Source: Pseudaminobacter soli (ex Li et al. 2025) (GTDB lineage Bacteria; Pseudomonadota; Alphaproteobacteria; Rhizobiales; Rhizobiaceae). Taken from it: DNA of 64,000 nt. The notes under the pieces were generated by a model. The model was not told where the DNA came from. It was given only the letters and a program-made list of their open reading frames with translations, and did no database searches. How positions within the stretch are numbered: the first letter of the stretch is position 1; each line of letters opens with the position of its first letter. The stretch lies in contig NZ_PXYL01000004.1 in the NCBI RefSeq assembly GCF_003012705.1, positions 372,001-436,000 of the forward strand, in the 5' to 3' direction. Both the position numbers and the translations under genes were made by a program. Below are positions 8,488-17,360 of this stretch, in pieces.

Positions 8488-9831
8488 TCATGTCTTGACG
8501 ATCTTCTTGGAACGATGGCCGCGCCTGCCGAGCGCGTTGCGCGTGTCCACGATCAGCGAGGCGTGCCGGTGAAGCAGGTCGTAGTCGATAGCGTCGTGAT
8601 CGGTCGCGATCAGCACCGCGTGATAGGCGGCAACCGCGTCGGGCCTCAATTCGACGGATCGGCGGCCGGCGAGTGCTGCGTGTTCGCGCGTCAGGGGCAC
8701 TTCGGGGACGTGGGGATCGTGATAGTCGACCCGTGTGCCCCGCCGCTCCAGCAATTCGATCAGGGAGAAAGACGGGCTTTCGCGGATATCGGAGACGTTC
8801 TTCTTGTAGGCGAGCCCGACCACAAGAACCCTGGCCGACCCAAGCGACCGGCAGTGATGGACGTCGAGCGCACGCTCCAGATTGCCCATGACATAGCGCG
8901 GGATCGAGATGTTGATCTCGCCGGCAAGCTCGATGAAGCGCGTCGGCAGGCCATATTCCCGCGACTTCCATGTCAGGTAAAAGGGGTCGATCGGAATGCA
9001 GTGACCGCCGAGCCCGGGACCGGGGTAGAAAGGCATGAAGCCGAACGGCTTCGTCGAAGCGGCGTCGATCACTTCCCAGACGTCGATCCCCATCGCGTCG
9101 TAGATGATCTTCAACTCGTTGACGAGCGCGATATTGACGGCGCGGAACACGTTCTCGGTGATCTTGACGGCCTCGGCTGTCGACGGCGAAGAGACCGTGA
9201 CGACGCGCTCCACCACCGCGCCATAGAAAGCTTCGGCCAGTGCACACGCCTCGGGACCATCGCCGGCGACAACCTTGGGAATGGTGACAGTGCGAAAGCT
9301 GGCATTGCCGGGGTCCTCGCGCTCAGGCGAGAAGGCGAGGAAGAAGTCACGGCCGCTCTTCAGTCCTCCTGCCTCGAGGATCGGCTTCACCACCTCCTCG
9401 GTCGTGCCTGGATAGGTGGTGGACTCCAGCACCACCAGCTGCCCTTCGCGCAGGTGCGTGGCAATGGTCCTGGCAGTGTCGACGACATATTGCAGGTCGG
9501 GTTCGCGCTGCCTCGACAACGGGGTGGGCACACAGATGACAATGACGTCGCACTCTGCCAGTTCGGCAAAGTTGCTGGTGGGGCGGAACGTGCCAGCCGC
9601 CACATAGGCGCCAAGGTCCCTCGAGGGGACGGCGTCGATGTAGGACGTGCCGGCGTTGAGGTGCGCCACCTTTTCAACATCGATGTCCAATCCGAGCGTG
9701 CGAAACCCTCCGCGCGCAGCCGCCATCGCCAGTGGGAGACCGACATAGCCCAGACCGATGACACCGACCACGGCCTTGCGATAGCTGATCCTCGCGGCCG
9801 CCCGCGCGGCCACGTCCGTCTCATTCGTCAT
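8488..9831 (-). CDS. UDP-N-acetylhexosamine 6-dehydrogenase (WbpA/WecC-like)
   Basis: A 447-residue NAD-dependent nucleotide-sugar dehydrogenase. The Rossmann motif GLGYVGLPLA is at residues 26-35, the conserved PxxxEN-like helix reads VKITENVFRAVN near 222-233, and the catalytic cysteine is Cys 278 in GLGGHCIPIDP. Such enzymes oxidise C6 of UDP-GlcNAc or UDP-ManNAc to the uronic acid. With WecB encoded upstream in the same run, UDP-ManNAcA is the simplest product, though UDP-GlcNAcA is not excluded. The start codon overlaps the end of the glycosyltransferase gene by four bases (ATGA), indicating translational coupling. Confidence 0.9.
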   Translation of the reverse strand: MTNETDVAARAAARISYRKAVVGVIGLGYVGLPLAMAAARGGFRTLGLDIDVEKVAHLNAGTSYIDAVPSRDLGAYVAAGTFRPTSNFAELAECDVIVICVPTPLSRQREPDLQYVVDTARTIATHLREGQLVVLESTTYPGTTEEVVKPILEAGGLKSGRDFFLAFSPEREDPGNASFRTVTIPKVVAGDGPEACALAEAFYGAVVERVVTVSSPSTAEAVKITENVFRAVNIALVNELKIIYDAMGIDVWEVIDAASTKPFGFMPFYPGPGLGGHCIPIDPFYLTWKSREYGLPTRFIELAGEINISIPRYVMGNLERALDVHHCRSLGSARVLVVGLAYKKNVSDIRESPSFSLIELLERRGTRVDYHDPHVPEVPLTREHAALAGRRSVELRPDAVAAYHAVLIATDHDAIDYDLLHRHASLIVDTRNALGRRGHRSKKIVKT

Positions 9832-11114
9832 ATGAGCGTTTCCTGTATCGTCTTGCCTGGTTCGTCGGCCTGCCGTTGCGCACCGACATCTGCAAACAAT
9901 GAGCCTTCGATCAGATGGAGCATGCGATCTGCGAGATGAACTCGATCGAACTTCCGAGCCACTTCAACGCCGTTGGCACCGAGCTCCTTGGCGAGTTGCC
10001 TGTCGCGCGACAGCGTGATCAGCCTGTCGCGAAGCTGCTCGGCATTTTCGGGCTCGAAGGTGAGCCCCACCCTTCCGTCTTCGACGATCTCGGCCGACTC
10101 GCCCGGCACCCCGTGCAGGATGGGAATGCCCATGGCCATGCATTCGAACAGCTTCGAGGGGATTACGGTCGTGAAGAGATCGGTACGGCGAAGATGGATC
10201 ACCGACACATCGAGCAGCGACCAGTAGCGGACCACGTCGGCCTTGGGCACGGTATCGAGGAAGGTGACGTTCGCAAGCTTCAGCTCCGCCGCACGCGCCG
10301 TCAGCGCCGTCTTCGATGCACCATCGCCGAGGAAAAGCAGGTGGATATCGTGCTGCCCTTCTTCCTGCAGCATGCGCGCCGCGTCCAGCAGCGTCTCCAA
10401 CCCGTGCGCCAGGCCGTGGGTGCCGATATAGCCGGCGACGAATTTGCCGGTCAGCCCGAGCTTCTCCGCCAGTTCGCCTTCCTTGTCGCGGGGCCGGAAC
10501 AGCGACAGGTCGGCTCCATTGGTGACGACGTGGATCTTGCCCGGCTCTATGCCCATGGCCGTCAGATTCCGTTTGAACGCGTTCGTAACCGAGATGATGG
10601 CCGCGGCCTTGCGGTAGAGGAAGAGTTCGAGCTTCTCCAACCAGTCGAGCATCCAGGACTGCTTGAGTGCACCCACGGCGCGGATCGATTCAGGCCACAG
10701 GTCGCGAAGCTCGAAGATGAATGGGGCCCGGCGTAGCCGGCTCGCGAGATAGCCGGCACAGGCGGTGAAGAACTGCGGCGAGGTGGCGATCACGACGTCG
10801 GGCCGGCGAACGCGCAGGCTGGCCAGCGTGGCGGTGACCATGAAGCTCACATAGTCGAGCGTGCGTCGCGCAAAGCCTTCATTGGCCGCGATGTAGCTCC
10901 AGACGCGGACGACCTCGATGCCATCCATGATCTCGCGGGCCAGCAATTTGTTGCGGTAACCTTCGAACACCCGCCCTTGCGGGAAATTCGGCGCACAGGT
11001 GATGACCGTGACCCGATGCCCCGCCTTCACCCATTCGCGGCAATGCTCGAAGGTGCGGCTGGCGGGCGCGTTCACCTCCGGCGGGAAATTGTCGGTCAGG
11101 AAGAGGATGTGCAT
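9828..11114 (-). CDS. Glycosyltransferase family 4 (WbuB-like)
   Basis: A 428-residue GT-B fold cytoplasmic glycosyltransferase. The N-terminal domain starts MHILFLTDNFPPEVNAPASR and includes FELRDLWPESIRAVG near residue 135. The C-terminal GT4 domain shows FVAGYIGTHGLAHGLETLLD and the donor-binding region VIPSKLFECMAMGIPIL. The whole resembles WbuB-type N-acetylfucosaminyl or related aminosugar transferases. Its ATG overlaps the TGA of the interrupted heparinase-like gene (TGATG), provided that gene is read in its restored frame, and its 3' end overlaps the dehydrogenase start. Donor sugar is inferred only. Confidence 0.87.
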   Translation of the reverse strand: MHILFLTDNFPPEVNAPASRTFEHCREWVKAGHRVTVITCAPNFPQGRVFEGYRNKLLAREIMDGIEVVRVWSYIAANEGFARRTLDYVSFMVTATLASLRVRRPDVVIATSPQFFTACAGYLASRLRRAPFIFELRDLWPESIRAVGALKQSWMLDWLEKLELFLYRKAAAIISVTNAFKRNLTAMGIEPGKIHVVTNGADLSLFRPRDKEGELAEKLGLTGKFVAGYIGTHGLAHGLETLLDAARMLQEEGQHDIHLLFLGDGASKTALTARAAELKLANVTFLDTVPKADVVRYWSLLDVSVIHLRRTDLFTTVIPSKLFECMAMGIPILHGVPGESAEIVEDGRVGLTFEPENAEQLRDRLITLSRDRQLAKELGANGVEVARKFDRVHLADRMLHLIEGSLFADVGAQRQADEPGKTIQETLI

Positions 11115-12747
11115 CAGGCTTTCTCCGCCCAGGAGAACTCAATGACGCTCTCGCCGGCCGACAGCTTGAGCAGGAGTCGTCGGGCAGGCAGGCTTGCGCC
11201 GAATTCGGGATGCCATGTGGAAGGCTCTATTGTCGCCGTTCCCTTTGCGACGGACCAACGCAGCACGGTGTCGTGTGCGACGGAAGAGTTCCGGTTGAAC
11301 CATCGGCAGAGGCCGAGAGGGTACAGGCCGGATGGAAATGGAACGCGGCGACCGCCCGGCCGTGGCCACCCTCGACCTTGTCGCTGACAATGAGAGTGTC
11401 ACCGCCGAAGTACCAGCTGCGCCGATGGCAGGGCCGGCCCGAAAGCCGCCGATAACCGTCATGGCTGCATGCGACGATGCTGAATTCGTCGTGCATCGTA
11501 ACGAAAAGCCCTTCGGGACACGCGCGGCGCGCAACGCGGAAGCCCGACCAGACCTCGGAGGAATTCTCGCCGTCGATCTCGACCGTGTTGTGCCCAGCCG
11601 TGCCGCGCTGGCGAAGGCGCTCCGGTCCATTGCCGTAGACGGAGGTGCCGGAATTGACGATCACCCGCCGCCCGTTCACCGACAGTTCGAAGGACAACGT
11701 GTCCGCGTGCGCGTGGCCCGGAAGATAGTCCGGACCGACGCGCCCGACATCGAGGAGCGCGACTGCCCGATCATCGCCGAGTCGAACGTAGCCGCTGTCT
11801 TGAAGCCATCGCAACGACGCAGCGGCCGCCGGCACAAAGCGAAGCCTCCCGGCATAGGCCTCAAGTTCCGCCGGCGAAGGCGCGATCCCGAGTGCTGCAT
11901 CGTTGAAGAAGCCGATCTCGCCATCTGGATGGGACATCGCGGCAAGCCAGCTTCGCATCGCCGCTATCTTCCCTTCCCACAGGTCGGGCACCGATAGCCC
12001 GGCCGCGCGCATCACATTGACGAGGTCCAACAGGTCCTCAAGCGCCAGCGCGTGATACATGGTGCTGAGTTCGAAATGCCCCCCGTCTTCCAGGATCTGC
12101 TCCGGCACTTCCCGTGCGAGAATGCTGAGGCCAAGATCGAGCCAAGCCCCAGCCTCTTCGCCTGCGAAGAAACATCCGGCGAAGACCAGCGCCTTGGCGT
12201 TGGCGAAAAGGTGATTGCCGAGCAGATGGCGTTCGAGCCGGCGTACGAGCCAGCGCGCCTGAATGGCAAGGCTCGCAACGGTCTCGGGTGAAAGCGCGTT
12301 GCCGGCGAGCGCCCACTTGATCCAGTTCACGATGCGCAGCGAGGTGGGATATGGCTCCCAGCCAGTACCCTTGCCCGGAGGATTCTGGTCGGTCCATCTT
12401 GCGATCAGTGCCCGGTGCCAATCCGTGCGCCGCTCCGCCTCTTCGGCGTTGAGGTCGTCGAAATAGTGCAAGTTGTAGAGCCAGAGTTTCGCGACTGCGG
12501 GATCGTCCCAGCCACTCTGCGAAAGTGACCGCGTCTCGTTGAGGAAGCGGAATTCGTCCGGCCCAATCTGGCTCTGGCCCCTGCGCGCAGGCGAAACCCA
12601 CCCATTATGCTGCCGCAACCCAGGCTGAGGGCGAAGGTCCGGCCTCGGCCGAGCCGCGTGGAACCATAGCCGGCCATAGATCTGCACCGGCCGCAGATGG
12701 CGGACGGTGCCCGCGTAAAGACGCAAGCTGGCAGGCAAAGCGCTCAC
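11114..12747 (-). pseudogene. Heparinase II/III-family protein, frameshifted near the 3' end
   Basis: Starting at GTG 12747 (GTGA overlap with wecB), the frame gives a heparinase II/III-type protein: N-terminal alpha/alpha toroid (WLYNLHYFDDLNAEEAERR, WEPYPTSLRIVNWIKWAL) and a C-terminal beta domain (GHAHADTLSFELSVNGRRVI, GTAGHNTVEIDGENSSEVW). The frame stops at 11227 after an alien tail. A second frame from about 11278 continues with family-like sequence (HDTVLRWSVAKGTATIEPS ... SWAEKA) for some 51 residues and ends at 11114 as TGATG with the next gene. One missing base near 11265-11290, or two extra, explains both. There is no homopolymer at the site. Members act on uronic-acid polysaccharides, but locus-encoded ones may be biosynthetic accessories. 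Confidence 0.85.
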
Positions 12748-13856
12748 GCCTGAAGTATTCTCTCCAACACAGCGACGATCCGCTCGGCTGCCCTGCCATC
12801 CCACTTCTCCGGGATGGCGCCCTTTTTCCAGCGACCCGCAAACAGGCGATCGAGTGCCGGAGCGAGCGCAGCCGGGTCCGTGCCGAGGATCTCGTTGGTG
12901 CCGACGCTAACGGTCTCGGGACGCTCGGTGGTGTCGCGCAGCGTCATGCACGGCACGCCCATCACCGTCGCCTCCTCTGTGATGCCGCCTGAATCGGTGA
13001 TGACAGCCTTGGCGTGGCGGACAAGATGGTTGAATTCCAGATAGGGCTGCGGTTCGACAAAGCGGATCGACTGCGGCAGGCCGGGAATGGCTTCCAGCAT
13101 CTTCGCCGTGCGCGGGTGGACCGGAAACACCACCGGCAAGCCGCGCGTCCCCTCGCCGATCGCCTTGAGCAGGGCCTCGAAGGGCGCCGCCGTATCGACA
13201 TTGGACGGCCGGTGCAGTGTCAGCACGAAATAGCCACCCGAAGAAAGACCCATCTCGTCCCAGAACGGCGGCGGACGCAGGCGATCGAGATTGGCAAGAA
13301 GCGTGTCGATCATCGTATTGCCTACGAAGAAGATGCGCTCGCCCCCCACGTCCTCGCGCTTGAGGTTCTCGCCTGCCCAAAGGCTGGTGGTGAAGAACCA
13401 GTTGGTGATGGCGTCGGTGACGATGCGATTGACTTCTTCGGGCATCGCCCAGTCGCCAGAGCGGATGCCGGCCTCGACATGGGCCACCGGGACTTTCAGC
13501 TTCTGCGCCGCAATGGCGCAGGCCATGGTGGAGGTGACGTCGCCAACGACGAGGCAGGCCTGGCTCGGGCTTTCCAGAAGCAGCCTCTCATAGCGAACCA
13601 TGATCGCGGCCGTCTGCTCGGCCTGCGTGCCCGAGCCCGCCTCCAGGTTGACGTTCGGCTCGGGGATGCCGAGTTGGACGAAGAAATCGCCAGACATGCG
13701 GGCGTCGTAGTGCTGGCCGGTATGGATCAGGCGGTACCGCAGGCGACCGCCCATGGCCTTGCGTGCATCCAGCGCCCGAATGATCGGTGCGACCTTCATG
13801 AAGTTCGGCCTCGCCCCGGCGATGATGTCGACCAGCGGCCCCGCTACCCGGCTCAC
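12744..13856 (-). CDS. wecB: UDP-N-acetylglucosamine 2-epimerase (non-hydrolysing)
   Basis: A 370-residue enzyme that interconverts UDP-GlcNAc and UDP-ManNAc in the cytoplasm. Family landmarks are GARPNFMKVAPI at the N-terminus, HTGQHYDARMSGDFF near residue 40, VAHVEAGIRSGDWAMPEE near 120, LHRPSNVD near 212 and SGGITEEA near 290. The open frame runs much further upstream, but that part is out of character; the GTG at 13856 overlaps the preceding stop as GTGA and gives the standard N-terminus. It supplies the substrate for the dehydrogenase at 8488-9831, and the two together suggest a ManNAcA-containing polymer. Confidence 0.92.
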   Translation of the reverse strand: MSRVAGPLVDIIAGARPNFMKVAPIIRALDARKAMGGRLRYRLIHTGQHYDARMSGDFFVQLGIPEPNVNLEAGSGTQAEQTAAIMVRYERLLLESPSQACLVVGDVTSTMACAIAAQKLKVPVAHVEAGIRSGDWAMPEEVNRIVTDAITNWFFTTSLWAGENLKREDVGGERIFFVGNTMIDTLLANLDRLRPPPFWDEMGLSSGGYFVLTLHRPSNVDTAAPFEALLKAIGEGTRGLPVVFPVHPRTAKMLEAIPGLPQSIRFVEPQPYLEFNHLVRHAKAVITDSGGITEEATVMGVPCMTLRDTTERPETVSVGTNEILGTDPAALAPALDRLFAGRWKKGAIPEKWDGRAAERIVAVLERILQA

Positions 13857-15988
13857 GCCCGGCAAGTCTCCGCGATCTCTATTGCCGTCCTGCCAACCTC
13901 CAGCAACTCGCCAAAGGGGATCGGCGACGCGCCGCCTGTCCCGAGCGCTCGGACAAAGGCCTCTGCACATGCCTTGTGCCCCTTGTCCTGCCGCCACAGA
14001 TTGAGCCGGCTGAAGCCCGGCCAGCCAAAACCCTGCAGGCGGCGGAAATTGTCCAGCTGGAGAATGCGACCACCGGAAAACACCTCCAGCCGCTCCTTGG
14101 GAAAGGCCTTGCTGCCATTGGCAAAGTAATGGATGGCGCCGACCGATCCGTCGGCGAAGGAGAGTGTGATCGTCGCCGTATCGCCGGTTTCCGCCTTCAT
14201 GAAAGCAGCATGATGCGAGATGATCGGCGCACCGGCGAGAAAGCGCAGCAGGTCGACGAAATGGCAGGCCTCGCCGACAATCCGCCCTCCCCCCACTTGC
14301 TGGTCCTGTGTCCAGTGATCGGCGGGAATTGCCCCCGCATTGACCGTCATGACGAAAGACTTGGCGCGGGGAACACCGTCGAGCAGGCTTTTTATCTTCT
14401 GCACCTGCGGCGCAAAGCGGCGGTTGAAGCCGACCATGACGATTGGCGCAAAACCCGCCTCGACTGCGTGGCTCCGCGCGGCCTCGATAGCCCCAATTTC
14501 GCCCTGCCGAAGCGCCAGCGGCTTTTCCACGAAAACATGCTTGCCTGAGCGTAGCGCGCGGCACACAAGATCGGCATGGCTCTCGTGGCGTGTTGCGATG
14601 ACTATGGCATCGACGTCAGGGTCATCGAGTACCGCCGCCGCGTCTGTGGTGGTGCTCTCAAAGCCGAATTTTCGCCCGGCGTGCAGACCGCTAACCCCGG
14701 CGTTGGAGGCGATGCTCACCAGTCGCACTCCGGCAGCCTTGAAGGCCGGGATCAGCACGGCTGTCGCGTAGTTACCCGAGCCGATGAAGCCGATCGCCGA
14801 CTTGCCGGCTGCCACCCTCGACATAGCAGGCGCCAAAGAAACCGTGCGGCGCATGAGCGCCTCGGACGGCACGGCTTCATCTGCCGGGTAGTTGAGCAGA
14901 ATGCCGAGCGAAGGCGTCTTGCCGGTGACGAGCTCGTAGGCCTTGCCCGCCTCCGCGATAGGAAACCGATGCGAGATGAGCGGCTTCACGTCGAGGCGGC
15001 CATCGGCCAGCATATCGAGCACGGCCTCAAAGTTGCGCTGCTCGGTCCAGCGCACGAAGCCGACCGGATAATCCTGCCCCCTCTCCTCATAGTTTGGATC
15101 GTAGCGGCCAGGTCCGTAGGAGCAGGAGACCTGGAAGGTGAGCTCCTTCTCATAGAAATCGGCGCGATCAAGCTCCAGCCCGGCGACCCCGACCAGCACG
15201 ATACGGCCACGCTTGCGGCTCATCAGCGCTGCCTGGTGCACGGGCTCTCTGCTGCGCGTCGATGCGGCGATCATGACGGCGTCCACGCCGCGCCCGCGGG
15301 AAAAAGCCAGTGCGGCGGGGACCGGATCGGCGCCAGTCGAAAGGTCTACCGTCTGCGCGCCGAAGCTCTCCGCCAACCTGAGCCTAGCTGGATCGAGGTC
15401 GATGGCGAGCACCCGGCAGCCATGGGCGCGCAGCAGTTGCACGGCGAGCAGCCCGATCAGGCCGAGGCCTGTGACCACCACCGCCTCGCCCAGCGTCGGC
15501 TGCGCCAGCCTGATGCCTTGCAGGGCGACGGCGCCGAGCACGGTGAAGGCAGCTTCGTCGTCGGACACGGCGTCGGGCACCTTGGCGCAGAGATTGACCG
15601 GAACGGAAACCACCTCGGCATGCCTGCCGTTGGACACCACGCGCTCGCTAGGCGTGAAGCCCGTCACTCCCGCACCGGCCTCAATCACCCGACCCACATT
15701 GCAGTAGCCGAGCGGCAGGGGCTGATCGAGCTTGTTGAAGACCGCTTCCAGTGTCGGCGCGAGGCCATCGGTGCGCACTTTGTCGATAACCTGCCGCACC
15801 TTCTCCGGCTGCTGGCGGGCCTTGCCGATCAGCCCAGCTCTGCCGAAGTCGACCAGCATGCGCTCGGTGCCCGCAGAAACCAGCGAACGCGCGGTGCGGA
15901 TCAGCAACTGCCCGCGCGACGGCGCAACGCACGGCACCTGGGCGATCTCCGTCGCGCCAGTCTTCAGCGACTGGAGGATTTGTTTCAT
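13853..15988 (-). CDS. Bi-domain oxidoreductase: medium-chain dehydrogenase fused to Gfo/Idh/MocA
   Basis: A 711-residue two-domain enzyme. Residues 1-370 resemble a zinc-type alcohol dehydrogenase with a Rossmann motif GLGLIGLLAVQLL. Residues about 395-711 are a Gfo/Idh/MocA dehydrogenase (GFIGSGNYATAVLIPAFKAA, then EKPLAL and GEACHFVDLLRFL). ATG 15988 overlaps the upstream stop (ATGA), which settles the start over a TTG four codons earlier. This fusion is regularly found next to heparinase-like and wecB genes in polysaccharide loci, as here. A nucleotide-sugar or sugar-chain oxidoreduction is implied; the exact substrate is not established. Confidence 0.88.
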   Translation of the reverse strand: MKQILQSLKTGATEIAQVPCVAPSRGQLLIRTARSLVSAGTERMLVDFGRAGLIGKARQQPEKVRQVIDKVRTDGLAPTLEAVFNKLDQPLPLGYCNVGRVIEAGAGVTGFTPSERVVSNGRHAEVVSVPVNLCAKVPDAVSDDEAAFTVLGAVALQGIRLAQPTLGEAVVVTGLGLIGLLAVQLLRAHGCRVLAIDLDPARLRLAESFGAQTVDLSTGADPVPAALAFSRGRGVDAVMIAASTRSREPVHQAALMSRKRGRIVLVGVAGLELDRADFYEKELTFQVSCSYGPGRYDPNYEERGQDYPVGFVRWTEQRNFEAVLDMLADGRLDVKPLISHRFPIAEAGKAYELVTGKTPSLGILLNYPADEAVPSEALMRRTVSLAPAMSRVAAGKSAIGFIGSGNYATAVLIPAFKAAGVRLVSIASNAGVSGLHAGRKFGFESTTTDAAAVLDDPDVDAIVIATRHESHADLVCRALRSGKHVFVEKPLALRQGEIGAIEAARSHAVEAGFAPIVMVGFNRRFAPQVQKIKSLLDGVPRAKSFVMTVNAGAIPADHWTQDQQVGGGRIVGEACHFVDLLRFLAGAPIISHHAAFMKAETGDTATITLSFADGSVGAIHYFANGSKAFPKERLEVFSGGRILQLDNFRRLQGFGWPGFSRLNLWRQDKGHKACAEAFVRALGTGGASPIPFGELLEVGRTAIEIAETCRA

Positions 15989-17334
15989 GCGGGCCGACAA
16001 TCTGAAATGACGAGCTTGGCTTTGCCTCTGGCGGTCTTCTCAATGTCCTGACGTTTTTCAAACGAGATGGCGATCTCTGAGCCGACGCGCGCGCGTAGGC
16101 GCTTCTCCAGTGGCCTAACCATATCGTCGTTCCACCCTGCGCCCGGCACGTATCGAACGGTTAGGGAGCCATCCAGGCCTTGATATATCTGCGCGGCTGC
16201 GAGATTGGTGGTGGCGTGAAAAGGACCGGCAAGAGACGCTACCCGACGACCGCCCGGCAGCACGATGTAGTCCGTCAGCCGACCGTCTAACTGTTCGATA
16301 ACACGTCCCCAGCGACCGCCTTGGAGCTCCATTGAGGCGGTGCGTGCAAGGTCACCCGTGCTGTAGCGCAAGAGGCCCAGCGCATTGTTGCTGAACGGTG
16401 TACCAACGATCATATGAGCGTCATCGCCTTCGGGTACGAATTCAACATAGCTGAAATCCTCGTCAACCCGCAGTAGACCGTCGGTGCCTTCTGAAATGTT
16501 GGCCACTGCCTCGGCGAGCCCGTAGTGCTGGCGTGGCGTAACACCGAAGACTTTTGCGATGACAGCTCGCTGCCACGGCAGGAAATTCTCCGAGCCAACA
16601 GTGACGTGCTCGACGGCGTAATCGAGGCGCGCGCCGACGCTCAGAAAGTGATGACAGAACATGGCGATAGCGGTGGGGTTTCCGTGAACCCATTTCGGCT
16701 TGTAGCGGTTCAAGGCTCGCACGTAATCGGAGACGGTAGCATCGGAAATGTGAAAGATACTGAATCGAATCTCGTTGCCTGCGAAATTCATGCGATAGGG
16801 TCGGGAATCCTGAGCTCGCGGCACAACTGGAAACGACGCAAAGAGTGCGCAGCGCTTGCCAATCTCGACCCCATGTCGATTGCGATAGCGCCACCAGACG
16901 GCCCACTGGTCCGGCTCAACGTTTGTCGACAGCGGCAGTGACAGGGACGTACCTGTAGTGCCGGACGTGGTCTCGATCTTATCCGATCGCAAGCGTGGGC
17001 GACGGCAAAAAGCTTCGAGGTTGGCTGCAAGATCGGCGCGCGTGATGATGGGGAGGGTTTCGAACGCTTTCAAGTCAATAAAATCGCGCCAATTCGCGCT
17101 GAGCCGCTTGAAAAAGTCCCGATAGAAAGGAGCTTCGGAAGCTCGCTCTAAGGCCTCGATCCGCTTCTGTTCGCGATACGCGATAATCCGGTCATGAGAC
17201 CAGGTATCGCGTTCGCGATATTCAGCAAGGGCTTGGCGAAACTCGGCGCCCCGGCGATGACGGTTTAGCTGATAGCCACGCGCAGAAACCATCAGATTCT
17301 GAACAACGAATGGTGCTATACTGTAAAACAACAA
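15985..17334 (-). CDS. CapK/PaaK-like adenylate-forming protein of polysaccharide synthesis
   Basis: A 449-residue member of the phenylacetate-CoA-ligase-like CapK group. The ATP-binding loop reads ETTSGTTGTSLSLPLS near residue 123-138; later motifs are YGLAEAVANISEG near 275 and LGLLRYSTGDLARTASM near 322. It starts with TTG at 17334, eight bases after GGAGGG, because the N-terminal segment up to NLMVSARGYQLNRHRRG fits the family, whereas the first ATG at 17292 would remove it. CapK proteins occur in capsule loci and are thought to activate an acyl or related group for decoration. The reading is visibly AT-richer than flanking genes. Confidence 0.82.
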   Translation of the reverse strand: MLFYSIAPFVVQNLMVSARGYQLNRHRRGAEFRQALAEYRERDTWSHDRIIAYREQKRIEALERASEAPFYRDFFKRLSANWRDFIDLKAFETLPIITRADLAANLEAFCRRPRLRSDKIETTSGTTGTSLSLPLSTNVEPDQWAVWWRYRNRHGVEIGKRCALFASFPVVPRAQDSRPYRMNFAGNEIRFSIFHISDATVSDYVRALNRYKPKWVHGNPTAIAMFCHHFLSVGARLDYAVEHVTVGSENFLPWQRAVIAKVFGVTPRQHYGLAEAVANISEGTDGLLRVDEDFSYVEFVPEGDDAHMIVGTPFSNNALGLLRYSTGDLARTASMELQGGRWGRVIEQLDGRLTDYIVLPGGRRVASLAGPFHATTNLAAAQIYQGLDGSLTVRYVPGAGWNDDMVRPLEKRLRARVGSEIAISFEKRQDIEKTARGKAKLVISDCRPA

Positions 17335-17360
17335 TATCCCTACCCTCCGATCGCCTTGCG

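Noticed and set aside
13857-14564. A long open frame continuing upstream of wecB on the minus strand, which would give a 606-residue protein
   Set aside because: Its first 236 residues are Arg/Gly/Cys-rich and overlap the bi-domain oxidoreductase in another frame; the GTGA overlap at 13856 gives the standard WecB start.
14576-16051. A 491-residue open frame on the plus strand
   Set aside because: Antisense to the bi-domain oxidoreductase; no ribosome site or domain.
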